A model generated the notes under the pieces. It saw only the letters and a program-made list of their open reading frames with translations. It did no database searches and had not been told where the DNA came from. From JAAYJR01 sp964545315 (GTDB lineage: Bacteria > Bacteroidota > Bacteroidia > Bacteroidales > Prolixibacteraceae), in contig CAZJGI010000010.1 of assembly GCA_964545315.1 (NCBI GenBank), positions 1 to 64,000 on the forward strand: a stretch of 64,000 bases of DNA, written 5' to 3'. The translations under genes were made by a program, and so were the position numbers. The stretch's first letter is position 1. Every line of letters starts with the position of its first letter. Shown one piece after another: positions 1-8,416 of the stretch.

Positions 1-272
1 ATTATCTGTCTCGGTTCGGAATCCCTGTCCCATGTTATCACCGGACAGGAATCTTCCTCATTTGTTGTACCTAATGTTGCCGATTTAAGTCTAAATAGCT
101 GGTCTTCAATTACTTCTTCCGAGAATGCATCCAGGTCAGATAACAGGAGTTCAATTTCTGCTTCCTGTTCCATTACATCTTCAGTAATTGATGATCCTAC
201 TTCATCTTTCTTGCAGGAGGTGAATATTAATGAAAATACAACAACCCAAAATAAAAAATTAATTCCTTTCAT
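1..272 (-). CDS. Lipoprotein of unknown function, N-terminal part only
   Basis: The ATG at 272 (reverse strand) opens a reading frame that runs off the left edge, so only about 90 residues are visible. The first 18 residues are a hydrophobic signal segment ending in a lipobox (TSC, then KKDE), so the product is predicted to be exported and lipid-anchored. The following stretch is acidic (many E and D), then comes a motif SCPVITWDRD. Exported Bacteroidota proteins of unknown function often carry a similar CPxVT segment, but this is recollection of family style and not an assignment. No function is proposed. Confidence 0.7.
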   Translation of the reverse strand, partial: MKGINFLFWVVVFSLIFTSCKKDEVGSSITEDVMEQEAEIELLLSDLDAFSEEVIEDQLFRLKSATLGTTNEEDSCPVITWDRDSEPRQI

Positions 273-359
273 AGCTTTCTTAATTTATGATTTTACATTA
301 TTACTGTAATTATTGAAAGCATGTTTCATAAAAAGTTAAAAATCTTTATAAATTTTTTT

Positions 360-2039
360 TTAAGCTTTAACTTTTAATATTTTAATTACCCATGCATGTT
401 TGCAAGGCCTCTGATTTTCATCTTGTAAATTGTCATCCAATTTTATGTTCAAATCAGCATCGGTATTAGACCAGTCAAGTGAATGATCATACCCTAACAT
501 CTCAACCCTACTCCCTGGTTTCGCATTAATACCTTTGAGAGAAATCATATTGCCGGGCCATTCTTTTAAAATCGCATACAGGAATTGCCCGTCTTTACTC
601 ATTGTATATGCAACTATTCCATCTGACTGAACAGAATAAGGACGTGTATTATAGATACCTTCCCCGTTTACCTTCAGCCATTTGCCAATATCTTTCAGCC
701 GTGTTTCCTGAATTTTCGGTAATGCTCCCTGTTCATCAAGATTAACTATTAACAGCAAATTTCCTCCATTAGCTACTATATCTGTGAACATATCAATGAA
801 CTTTTTCGGGCTTATTACATTTTCATCTGTGTCCTGCCAGTTATACCCGAATGACTGGCTAATGCCCCTGCATTCCTCCCATGCATGTCTTTGTAAGTCC
901 TCATTGGCATGACTATGATATTCACTTGTAAAAAAATCACCACTTACAAATCGATGCCATCTCCTTTTTTTATCCTTGTCAGGCCCCGGGAGGGATTCAT
1001 AACTGGGATCATTTACTGATAGTCCCAATCGGTCATTCAAGGCCACTTCCTTCCTTCCCTCCGCATTATTATAAAAATATGCAGCTATTTCATAGCTTTG
1101 GAGGTCTTTTACAGAGGTATCCCATTCACCATCATACCAGAGAATGTCAGGATCATATTTGTCTATAAATTCTGTAGCCTGCGGAACAATATATTGCCCT
1201 GCAAAATTTTTTACCGGTACCTTCCCGGAAAATTGTCTGTCAATATTACTTGAATAAGGTACCGTTTTTCCACCCCAACGACGGACAGCTAACTTATTAT
1301 CATCACTTATTAAAGGGTACTCCCATTCTTCCAGACTAAAGTAGAAACCAAATTTAAGTCCTTCTTTTTTACACGATTCAACCAAGGGGGCTATTAAATC
1401 TTTTTTCGGTCCCATATTATAAGCATCCCGATGTGTGAAAGACGATGGCCAAAGACAAAATCCGGCGTGATGTTTACAAAACGGAACAATATATTTCATG
1501 CCTGCCTCTGATGCTATACCTGCTAATTTTTCCGGATTATACTTTTCGGCTGTGAATAATGGGATAAAATTGTCACGTTCAAAATCTTCTCCCCAATTTT
1601 TTTTATGGTATCCAATAGTAGCAGAATCTGTATACATCCATTTTTCATACCAATCGGGGTACATAGCCTTACTATTCTCTTTTTTGGGGGCCCACCCCGC
1701 TACCGACCAAAGGCCCCAGTCGATAAACATGCCAAATTTAGCATCTTCGAACCATTCCGGGGTCTCATGACTTTCTATTGATTCAAGAGTTGGCTTCCAT
1801 TTTCCGGTGCTGTTGAGTTTTTGTAGTTTTTCATATTGTATGGCTGCAAGTTGCATCATCTCGTCTGAAAAATTTACCTTTAAATCTTCCGGTGAATATT
1901 CATATTTAAATGGTTTAAAATTTTCAGGCCTCCTGTTTTGAGTGGGAGCCAGGGGAATATTGTCATTTACTTTGTCATTAATACAGCCGCTAATGGATAT
2001 TATTATCAATAGTATTCCTGTAATGATTTGTCTTTTCAT
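360..2039 (-). CDS. GH29 alpha-L-fucosidase-like lipoprotein with altered substrate-binding motifs
   Basis: The 559-residue protein has a signal peptide and lipobox (SISGC, Cys19), so it is probably an outer- or periplasm-facing lipoprotein. The GH29 TIM barrel spans about 90-445: an FGMFIDWGLWS motif near 102, KHHAGFCLW near 189, and LWYDGEWD near 300 with the likely nucleophile Asp303. A C-terminal beta domain follows. Known GH29 enzymes retain fucose-contacting His in FIHWG and have Asp after the paired His (KHHDGF). Here these positions are Asp and Ala. The overall fold call is firm, but fucosidase specificity is less so. It may act on another sugar or be inactive. The stop lies 87 bases from the previous gene's start; it seems transcribed alone. 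Confidence 0.85.
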   Translation of the reverse strand: MKRQIITGILLIIISISGCINDKVNDNIPLAPTQNRRPENFKPFKYEYSPEDLKVNFSDEMMQLAAIQYEKLQKLNSTGKWKPTLESIESHETPEWFEDAKFGMFIDWGLWSVAGWAPKKENSKAMYPDWYEKWMYTDSATIGYHKKNWGEDFERDNFIPLFTAEKYNPEKLAGIASEAGMKYIVPFCKHHAGFCLWPSSFTHRDAYNMGPKKDLIAPLVESCKKEGLKFGFYFSLEEWEYPLISDDNKLAVRRWGGKTVPYSSNIDRQFSGKVPVKNFAGQYIVPQATEFIDKYDPDILWYDGEWDTSVKDLQSYEIAAYFYNNAEGRKEVALNDRLGLSVNDPSYESLPGPDKDKKRRWHRFVSGDFFTSEYHSHANEDLQRHAWEECRGISQSFGYNWQDTDENVISPKKFIDMFTDIVANGGNLLLIVNLDEQGALPKIQETRLKDIGKWLKVNGEGIYNTRPYSVQSDGIVAYTMSKDGQFLYAILKEWPGNMISLKGINAKPGSRVEMLGYDHSLDWSNTDADLNIKLDDNLQDENQRPCKHAWVIKILKVKA

Positions 2040-2322
2040 TCATTTTAAATTTTGTAATTACTTGTAAATAAATTAATTAAAAATTTGAGAACGAATGTAA
2101 CCACTTCGTTCTCAAATAAACTTTTTTAAACATTTTCTTTTGTGAAATTTTTGTTCAAAAAAGTTCATGTTCGTTTCATCTGAAAATAGCTTATAAAGTA
2201 TTTATATTCAGTATTATATACAATAGATTTTTGCTTGTTTAATTTTTTATCTCAAAGTTACTGTAAAGAATTCTTAATTCATACGATTAATATTATTGAT
2301 TCTCAAATGTATCATATAGCCT

Positions 2323-2348
2323 GTCCCGGTTTTAATCGGGGGAACTCG
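2323..2348 (+). repeat. Palindromic repeat, GTCCCGG family, copy 1
   Basis: The sequence begins GTCCCGGTTTTAATCGGG and ends with CTCG. The CCCG and CGGG arms can form a short hairpin. Related copies lie at 2372-2397 (same strand), 46852-46877 (reverse) and a degenerate one at 17160-17183 (reverse). Confidence 0.6.
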
Positions 2349-2371
2349 CATTTTTTTTAATCAGCTTCTTT

Positions 2372-2397
2372 GTTCCCAATTTTAACAGGGATGCTCG
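2372..2397 (+). repeat. Palindromic repeat, GTCCCGG family, copy 2 (diverged)
   Basis: It begins GTTCCCAATTTTAACAGGGA and ends GCTCG, 49 bases after copy 1. It keeps the CCC/GGG arms, the central TTTTAA and the trailing CTCG of copy 1. Confidence 0.5.
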
Positions 2398-2491
2398 TTT
2401 CATATTATTTTTACTTTTATACCGTTAATTCTTAAATAGTTTTGTGACTTAAGAATTTTGCCTGATAGATTCAATAACTAAATCATTCAAT

Positions 2492-3607
2492 ATGCAAAAA
2501 TATCTATGTTTTACAGAAATTAATAAATTTTACATGTTAGCTTTTATTTGTTCAATTGTGTTGTTTGCTTCTTGTAGTAATAAAATAAAAACTGAGGTAT
2601 CCATAAGAGGTGATCAGTTTTATATTAATGGTGAACTTACGTATGAAGGCAGATATTGGCAAGGTCATAAAATTGAGGGTTTGTTATTCAACTCCAGAAT
2701 GGTTCAGGGAATTTTTGACGATTTGAATCCGGACACCAAACATTTATGGGCGTATCCGGATACTAAAGTGTGGGATGCAGAAAGGAATACGCGGGAGTTT
2801 ACAGAAGCTATGCCGGCCTGGAGGGCTCATGGTCTGCTGGCCTTTACCATCAATCTTCAGGGGGGAAGCCCTCAGGGTTATTCAAAGTCACAACCCTGGC
2901 ATAATTCTGCAATAATGGACGATGGGTCCCTGAGGGAAGATTATATGAAAAGGCTGGAGAAAATTATTGATAAAGCTGATGAACTAGGCATGGTGGTAAT
3001 CTTGGGAATATTTTATTTTGGACAGGATGAGCGTGTAAAAGATGAACAGGCAATCGTCCGGGCGGTAGATAATACATTGGACTGGCTGTATTCAAAGAGA
3101 TACAGAAATGTTATCATTGAAGTCTGCAATGAAACAATGACAAAGCCATATGATCATGTGATACTCAGACCTGACAGAGTGCATGAATTGATACAGCATG
3201 TCAGGGACAGAAAGTATGATAATTACAGATTTCTGGTTGGTACCAGTTATGGAGGAGGACAAATACCGGGAAGTAAAGTTGTTGAGGCGAGCGATTTCAT
3301 TCTTATTCATGGAAACGGAGTTAAAGACCCGGCAGGAATAACTAAAATGGTCAAAGATGTCAGAAGAATTAAAGAATACAGGAACCAACCTGTTCTTTTC
3401 AATGAAGATGATCATTTTGATTTTGAGAAACCTGAAAATAATTTTGTTAATGCAGTAAAAGAGTATGCCTCATGGGGGTATTTTGATTACCGGTTTGAAG
3501 GGGAAGGATTTGAGGAGGGCTATCAGTCTGTTCCTGTCGACTGGAAAATAAACTCAGAAAGAAAAAAAGCTTTCTTTAATAAATTAAAGGAAATAACTGG
3601 AGAATGA
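2492..3607 (+). CDS. Clan GH-A-like glycoside hydrolase, lipoprotein
   Basis: The 371-residue protein has a signal peptide with lipobox LFASC (Cys28). The mature part looks like a (beta/alpha)8 cellulase-superfamily domain. IIEVCNE near 208-214 matches the Asn-Glu of clan GH-A, making Glu214 the likely acid/base. QPVLFNEDDHF near 299-309 would place the nucleophile at Glu305. The substrate is not evident from sequence. A start at 2534 (codon 15) is possible, but the longer form supplies a basic n-region before the hydrophobic stretch. It lies divergent from the GH29 gene across 452 bases, which fits a glycan-use locus. Confidence 0.75.
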   Translation: MQKYLCFTEINKFYMLAFICSIVLFASCSNKIKTEVSIRGDQFYINGELTYEGRYWQGHKIEGLLFNSRMVQGIFDDLNPDTKHLWAYPDTKVWDAERNTREFTEAMPAWRAHGLLAFTINLQGGSPQGYSKSQPWHNSAIMDDGSLREDYMKRLEKIIDKADELGMVVILGIFYFGQDERVKDEQAIVRAVDNTLDWLYSKRYRNVIIEVCNETMTKPYDHVILRPDRVHELIQHVRDRKYDNYRFLVGTSYGGGQIPGSKVVEASDFILIHGNGVKDPAGITKMVKDVRRIKEYRNQPVLFNEDDHFDFEKPENNFVNAVKEYASWGYFDYRFEGEGFEEGYQSVPVDWKINSERKKAFFNKLKEITGE

Positions 3608-3748
3608 TTTTCTGAATAATTTTTTTTTGTTGACTGTTAATTGGAATAATACCTTGTAAATATTACAAAATACGATCTAACCCAAAAACTTTTTAGGTAC
3701 CTGATTAATAAAATTATAGAGAAGGTCGAATTTAGTAATTATTTCGAT

Positions 3749-5686
3749 TCAGGTCAGGATATATCCCTGATCTGGCCTGATCGTTAAAATTCTGTCTGCC
3801 TCGGGCGAATCGGTATCTTCCTTATTATATACATGCAAATGGAGGATTATAGAATTGCTGTCAGCATTAATTGTCATAAAATTTTGGTTTTTACCAACCT
3901 GCCATAACCTTTCCATTTCCCCTAACTCTTTTGAGGTCGCATTAAAGCTAAGCGGTCCCCCCACACTTATTAAGTTAAGAAAACTCTCCTGACTGGGAGG
4001 GTTATTGGTTAGGGCAGATGAAGTGACCTGGTAAAGAGGTTTTCTAAAACCTTCGGGTTGAAAAATGTAAGCATTGGAAATATGGATATCGCCCGACAGG
4101 TTAATTATCTCTATGTCCCTCCTGTCGTGATGTAATTCCCTTAATATCTCAATAAGTTTGCCAAGTTGTTTTCTGTTAGCCGGAGAATGCCAGCTGTCAC
4201 GAATGTCATCACGGATGTTGGTTCCGGCATCTGTGCCTGCAAGGGCTGACTCTGCTGCAATAGCTTCTACAAAATCAAGTATATAGATAAAAGGTACACT
4301 GTTTCCGAGGAGAAGATATTTAATATGGGCTTGTCCCTTAATATGGTTACAAAACCTTTGAAAATCCTGAAGCTGCAGGTCAGAAACCACCTCCCCGGGA
4401 TTATTCCATCGATAGATGTCAATAATTTCACTGGTCAGTCTGGCGCCGGTAACCAATCCTGCTGCCGTACCCGCTGCAGCTCCCAATACACCTCCGGTGA
4501 CAGCTCCCAGGATCAAACCTGAGAGGGTCGATGCAAGAAGTGGTACCTCTGATGGTATGGGCATGTTCTCACCATAATTTCTGGAATTCCTGCCATCAAA
4601 GATAAATGCAGCAACAGGATTATTGACATAAGCCTGATGTTTGTCGACCGAACTGTTCTTTGTAGTTTCACTTCTTAATACAGGACTGTACTGAAAGAGA
4701 TATTCCTGGGCTGCCTGGGTGGCAATTTGCTTTATAGCTATATTACAATCCTTAAAATCACTCTCTTCACTTCCATATCCATCCCTGATCTCATGGTCAT
4801 CCCACATCCCTAAATGCGGAAATTTCCTCATTATTTTCTGCATAGATTCAAATCCCCAGTGATACCTGTAATTTAACCTGTAAAGCGACAAAAGGTCTTT
4901 TCTCATTACGGAGCTTTCATGCCAGCTTCCTTTGTCATATACCTGCTTAACAAAATCCAGGGACCCGGTTCCATCGGAATATACACTGTCGCCCAGCATC
5001 CATATTAAATGGGGTGAGAATTTTTCCATCTCCGACTTGTACCATGTCAGTATTCTTTCACTCTCTTGTTTGATCACTGCTGCGCCGTTCTCAGACCCAT
5101 AAGGCTGATGACATGACCACAGTGCAATTTTTGCATTCTCAGAAGACCTTTCTTCTTCAAACGAAACCTCCCCTGTAATGACAGGCCTGGTATGATATAA
5201 CAGAGTGCTGTATGATTTTTCCCGCATTGCAAACCTGGCAGCTTGTGAGGCGCTTTTCCCTGTCAGCATTCCATCCGATATCTCCAACCCGTCACGTTCA
5301 TCAAACATATCTTCATCATCATTTGCCCCTTCTGTTTTATATACTTTCCATTCCCATTTGTCAAATAATCTTAATGAAGGAGGGACAGTAATGTCCAATA
5401 CCACAGGCTGACTGTTAAAAGCCTGCAGGTTAAATTGCCGGGTAATTAATGTTTCACTGCTGAAATATCCTGAAGGATAGATCATAAAGAAGAAACGGCC
5501 CCCGTATTTCGGCCTGATCAGGAATGACCTGTGCCAGTCGCTTTTTTTTCCGACCACTGCAATATCATGTATCCTGTTAGGATATCTTATAGCCTTCAGA
5601 TGGTCTGTTGAAGTATCAATAATTCCATCACTCTCGTTTGTTTGAACAGGCGGAGTTTCAACCAGAGGCTTTAAGAGATTCTTCAT
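3749..5686 (-). CDS. PhoD-like metallophosphatase without signal peptide, with internal glycine zipper
   Basis: The 645-residue protein carries the PhoD-type metal and phosphate motifs in order: SCHQPYGSE near 191, LGDSVYSDG near 231, WDDHEIRD near 295, FDGRNSRN near 363, LGNSVPF near 460 and SGDIHISN near 531. PhoD enzymes are phosphodiesterases/alkaline phosphatases, usually exported through Tat. This protein has no signal peptide and a ~170-residue N-terminal region that I do not recognise. A hydrophobic Gly/Ala segment (about 383-416) with repeated small residues sits inside the catalytic domain. It starts 4 bases after the stop of the 813-codon gene, so the two are almost certainly cotranscribed. 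Function is open: intracellular phosphodiesterase or toxin-like effector are both possible. Confidence 0.8.
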   Translation of the reverse strand: MKNLLKPLVETPPVQTNESDGIIDTSTDHLKAIRYPNRIHDIAVVGKKSDWHRSFLIRPKYGGRFFFMIYPSGYFSSETLITRQFNLQAFNSQPVVLDITVPPSLRLFDKWEWKVYKTEGANDDEDMFDERDGLEISDGMLTGKSASQAARFAMREKSYSTLLYHTRPVITGEVSFEEERSSENAKIALWSCHQPYGSENGAAVIKQESERILTWYKSEMEKFSPHLIWMLGDSVYSDGTGSLDFVKQVYDKGSWHESSVMRKDLLSLYRLNYRYHWGFESMQKIMRKFPHLGMWDDHEIRDGYGSEESDFKDCNIAIKQIATQAAQEYLFQYSPVLRSETTKNSSVDKHQAYVNNPVAAFIFDGRNSRNYGENMPIPSEVPLLASTLSGLILGAVTGGVLGAAAGTAAGLVTGARLTSEIIDIYRWNNPGEVVSDLQLQDFQRFCNHIKGQAHIKYLLLGNSVPFIYILDFVEAIAAESALAGTDAGTNIRDDIRDSWHSPANRKQLGKLIEILRELHHDRRDIEIINLSGDIHISNAYIFQPEGFRKPLYQVTSSALTNNPPSQESFLNLISVGGPLSFNATSKELGEMERLWQVGKNQNFMTINADSNSIILHLHVYNKEDTDSPEADRILTIRPDQGYILT

Positions 5687-5690
5687 TATC

Positions 5691-8132
5691 TTATTCTGAA
5701 AATGGCTTGTTACTTAATACAGCTTCAAGATGTCGTCCCAATACAATTTCGGAGTCATAAGAATCCAGTAATTTGGCCGAATCAGGTGAACTATTGAATA
5801 AATTACGTTGCTGTTTTATATACTTTTCCACTTTATCAAAAAGGGATCTCCAATTCGGGTCCACTACTTTTCTCATGGTATCGAAAAATACTCCTTCAGC
5901 ATCCTTTTTTAATGTCATGAAGAAACGCACTGACGGAATATTTAAAAAGTGATAAGGAGACAACTCATTATAATAAAGACTTTCTATTTGACAAGGTTCA
6001 GCATCCATATGACTTCTGTCCCAATCAATGCAGGTTCTTATTATACCCTGGTAATATGACCAGTTACCATCTGAAATGTTGTTATTAAACATTTTTCTGA
6101 TCAATGATGAAAAGGCAAAATCTTTTAAGCTGTTCGTATTGCTCTCGTATTTTTTTATTAATTCATCACGTTTAAGATTTGCATATTTCAGGGCCTGGAC
6201 TTCGATTGCATTACGTCTTGCGGGATTTATTTTTTGCACGGTTTCCTTGTATTGCTTTAACTCCTGTCTGTATGCCTCTGTCTCTTTGAATTTATCTATT
6301 GAAACTTCTAAATAAGTCCTGTCAGGATCATTCCCCGTAACATCAGCCACATCCCAAGTAACATTAACAGTGACCATTGTATCACCCGGATTTCTCTCAA
6401 TACTGTCAATTTTCATCATATAGTCATCTTCCTCATAACAGTTTTCATACCAGTCGCAGTGCTGTTTGAATGAAAGCCGGATATCCTTCCCAAATCGATA
6501 ACCGGTTTGTATTTCCTGTTTTGTTAATTCAAAAACAACACTTTTTGAATGAGTTCCCGGGTTAGTTTCATAATCGGTATTTTTTGATACCCTGCTGATA
6601 TTTTCGTAAGAAGGTATAGGTTCAAGGGGATCAATTACATAGTTTTCAAGAACGTACTGATGAAAAGTTTGTTGCCAATATTTATTTAGATTTTTTCTTA
6701 ATCCTCTGAACGGATTTCTTATGCGAGGGCACCATACGGCATTTATATCTTCCAGGTAGTGTTTTACCCCTACCGGCGAAAATACTTCAAAAGACATTTC
6801 ACTGGTCGCATATTTGGGATCTTTCCCTTCTGTTTTGTATTCCCTGATAAGCGATGAAGATACTGTTTCAGAGGTCAGGTTAAAGGAGCTGTTTTGTTGC
6901 GATATTTCTCTTAAAGCTGATTCAACCCTTGCACGTTTTTCACTTTGCATATTATCCTGTGAATAACCCTGTTCACTCATTGTCTGTCCGAGGTTGGATC
7001 CATAGTCGAACAATATACCCAGCTTATTTTTTACTTCTGAGGATATGCTGTTGTATACTTTTAAATCATCCCTGCTGCTCATCATAGACTGAGAAGCAGA
7101 GGTTCTCATCCGGCTCTCTGATTCAGTAAGTTTAAGTTCGCTTGACGGTGCTACGCAATTTACACTCAGTGGTCCCCGGAACATAGGCTTCTTAAGGTCA
7201 ATTGTAATTTTTTCTTTACGTGCAAATGCCCATTCACAGCTTTCAGCGATTTTGACAGAGTCTGATGGATGTACTATCTCATATTTATTGAATATATTAT
7301 TTAAATAAATAGTTAACAGTCTGTATATTTTGATTTTGTAAGCAGACAGGTCAGAGTCTTTCAATAAGGTATCTATTAAACTTTTACATAAACTGTCAAT
7401 TTCAGGGGATATATTTATTCTCCTTTTTGTTTGCTGCAGGTTATTGACTAAAATATTTACTTTTTCTTCTTTACTTGCTGATAACAAAGTTTGATCAGCA
7501 ATTCCTTCCTTTTTAAAAAATAAATTGTTGTCAACCAGGGCAGAAATAATCTTATTATCTTCCGATAATTCAGAAATGATCGATTTGTAGTCAAACGAAC
7601 GTTCAATTTCCTTAATATCCGTATTGATTATCGGGGCTGTTTTGATCAAATTTGTCCCTGATGATTTAAGATATGATAATATTGTTTTTGGATCCTGCTT
7701 AATGATTGCCCTGGCAGTTTCTATATTGATAAGCGGTTTTAACTCTTCATTGCTTTTTTCTAAAGATTCCGGAGTTATTTCTCTTCCTGTCTCTCTTATA
7801 ATTCGAACACCTGTGGCTGCCCGGGGATTGACGTTGATAGACTCCGCGATCCTCCAATCAGATGGCTGACCGTAATCACGAATAATTTCAGTGACAGTTG
7901 GTGTTTTAGGTATTTGACCATATTTTTTATGAAAGTTTTCTACATTTTCAATAACGCGTATTGACCTGGCAAAGTCAGCTATAATTTGTTTAAGCTTACT
8001 GTAAATCCTGGAATAAAGCAAAGGGCCCAGGTTCGGAATTAAAACATAAGATTCATAATAGTTGGTCAGACGGTTTGGACTGGCAACTTCTTCCGGTAAA
8101 TATTCATTACCTATTTTTGTGTGTAGTACCAT
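5691..8132 (-). CDS. Large protein of unknown function, partner of the PhoD-like phosphatase
   Basis: I do not recognise this 813-residue protein. It has no signal peptide and no clear membrane helix. The first ~330 residues are rich in charged helices (repeated KxxE, ILxxL patterns). The segment ~345-450 is rich in Ser, Gln and Glu. Around 460-640 the composition shifts to beta-type, with a strand-like run near 605-640 (TMVTVNVTWDV, then acidic TGNDPDRTYLEVSI). The C-terminal ~170 residues are again helical, with scattered Trp, Tyr and Cys. It is the first gene of a two-gene unit, 4 bases ahead of the PhoD-like gene, which suggests a shared complex or a substrate/chaperone link. Codon use looks like its neighbours. 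Confidence 0.8.
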   Translation of the reverse strand: MVLHTKIGNEYLPEEVASPNRLTNYYESYVLIPNLGPLLYSRIYSKLKQIIADFARSIRVIENVENFHKKYGQIPKTPTVTEIIRDYGQPSDWRIAESINVNPRAATGVRIIRETGREITPESLEKSNEELKPLINIETARAIIKQDPKTILSYLKSSGTNLIKTAPIINTDIKEIERSFDYKSIISELSEDNKIISALVDNNLFFKKEGIADQTLLSASKEEKVNILVNNLQQTKRRINISPEIDSLCKSLIDTLLKDSDLSAYKIKIYRLLTIYLNNIFNKYEIVHPSDSVKIAESCEWAFARKEKITIDLKKPMFRGPLSVNCVAPSSELKLTESESRMRTSASQSMMSSRDDLKVYNSISSEVKNKLGILFDYGSNLGQTMSEQGYSQDNMQSEKRARVESALREISQQNSSFNLTSETVSSSLIREYKTEGKDPKYATSEMSFEVFSPVGVKHYLEDINAVWCPRIRNPFRGLRKNLNKYWQQTFHQYVLENYVIDPLEPIPSYENISRVSKNTDYETNPGTHSKSVVFELTKQEIQTGYRFGKDIRLSFKQHCDWYENCYEEDDYMMKIDSIERNPGDTMVTVNVTWDVADVTGNDPDRTYLEVSIDKFKETEAYRQELKQYKETVQKINPARRNAIEVQALKYANLKRDELIKKYESNTNSLKDFAFSSLIRKMFNNNISDGNWSYYQGIIRTCIDWDRSHMDAEPCQIESLYYNELSPYHFLNIPSVRFFMTLKKDAEGVFFDTMRKVVDPNWRSLFDKVEKYIKQQRNLFNSSPDSAKLLDSYDSEIVLGRHLEAVLSNKPFSE

Positions 8133-8416
8133 TGTTATTAATTTAAAATATTTATATTCAGATATTTAATATTGTAAAAGTTAATGAGCAAAATAATTGA
8201 TCCTCCTAATGCCATACTGTATTTTATTGTACAAAAAAATATTTTATGTAAAATTTACAACAAATTTGATTTACAACCAATTTTTTTTAAATAAATTTTG
8301 AATCTTAGCAGTGAAGCTTGCTGAAATATATATTAGAAGTCTTTATATAAACGTTATATGCGTTTATTCCCTTATCTGTTATCTGACAGTTTGTCGATGG
8401 GTAGTCTCTAATTTTT

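Larger units (their letters stand above)
2040..2491. other. Intergenic region between divergent glycosidase genes
   Basis: These 452 bases separate the reverse-strand GH29 gene from the forward GH-A-like gene and should hold both promoters. It is very A+T rich. I see no reading frame worth calling. It contains two copies of a palindromic repeat at 2323-2348 and 2372-2397, described separately. Confidence 0.7.

Noticed and set aside
1498..1770. 90-codon forward frame inside the first GH29 gene
   Set aside because: It is antisense to conserved GH29 motifs and has no domain or start signal of its own.
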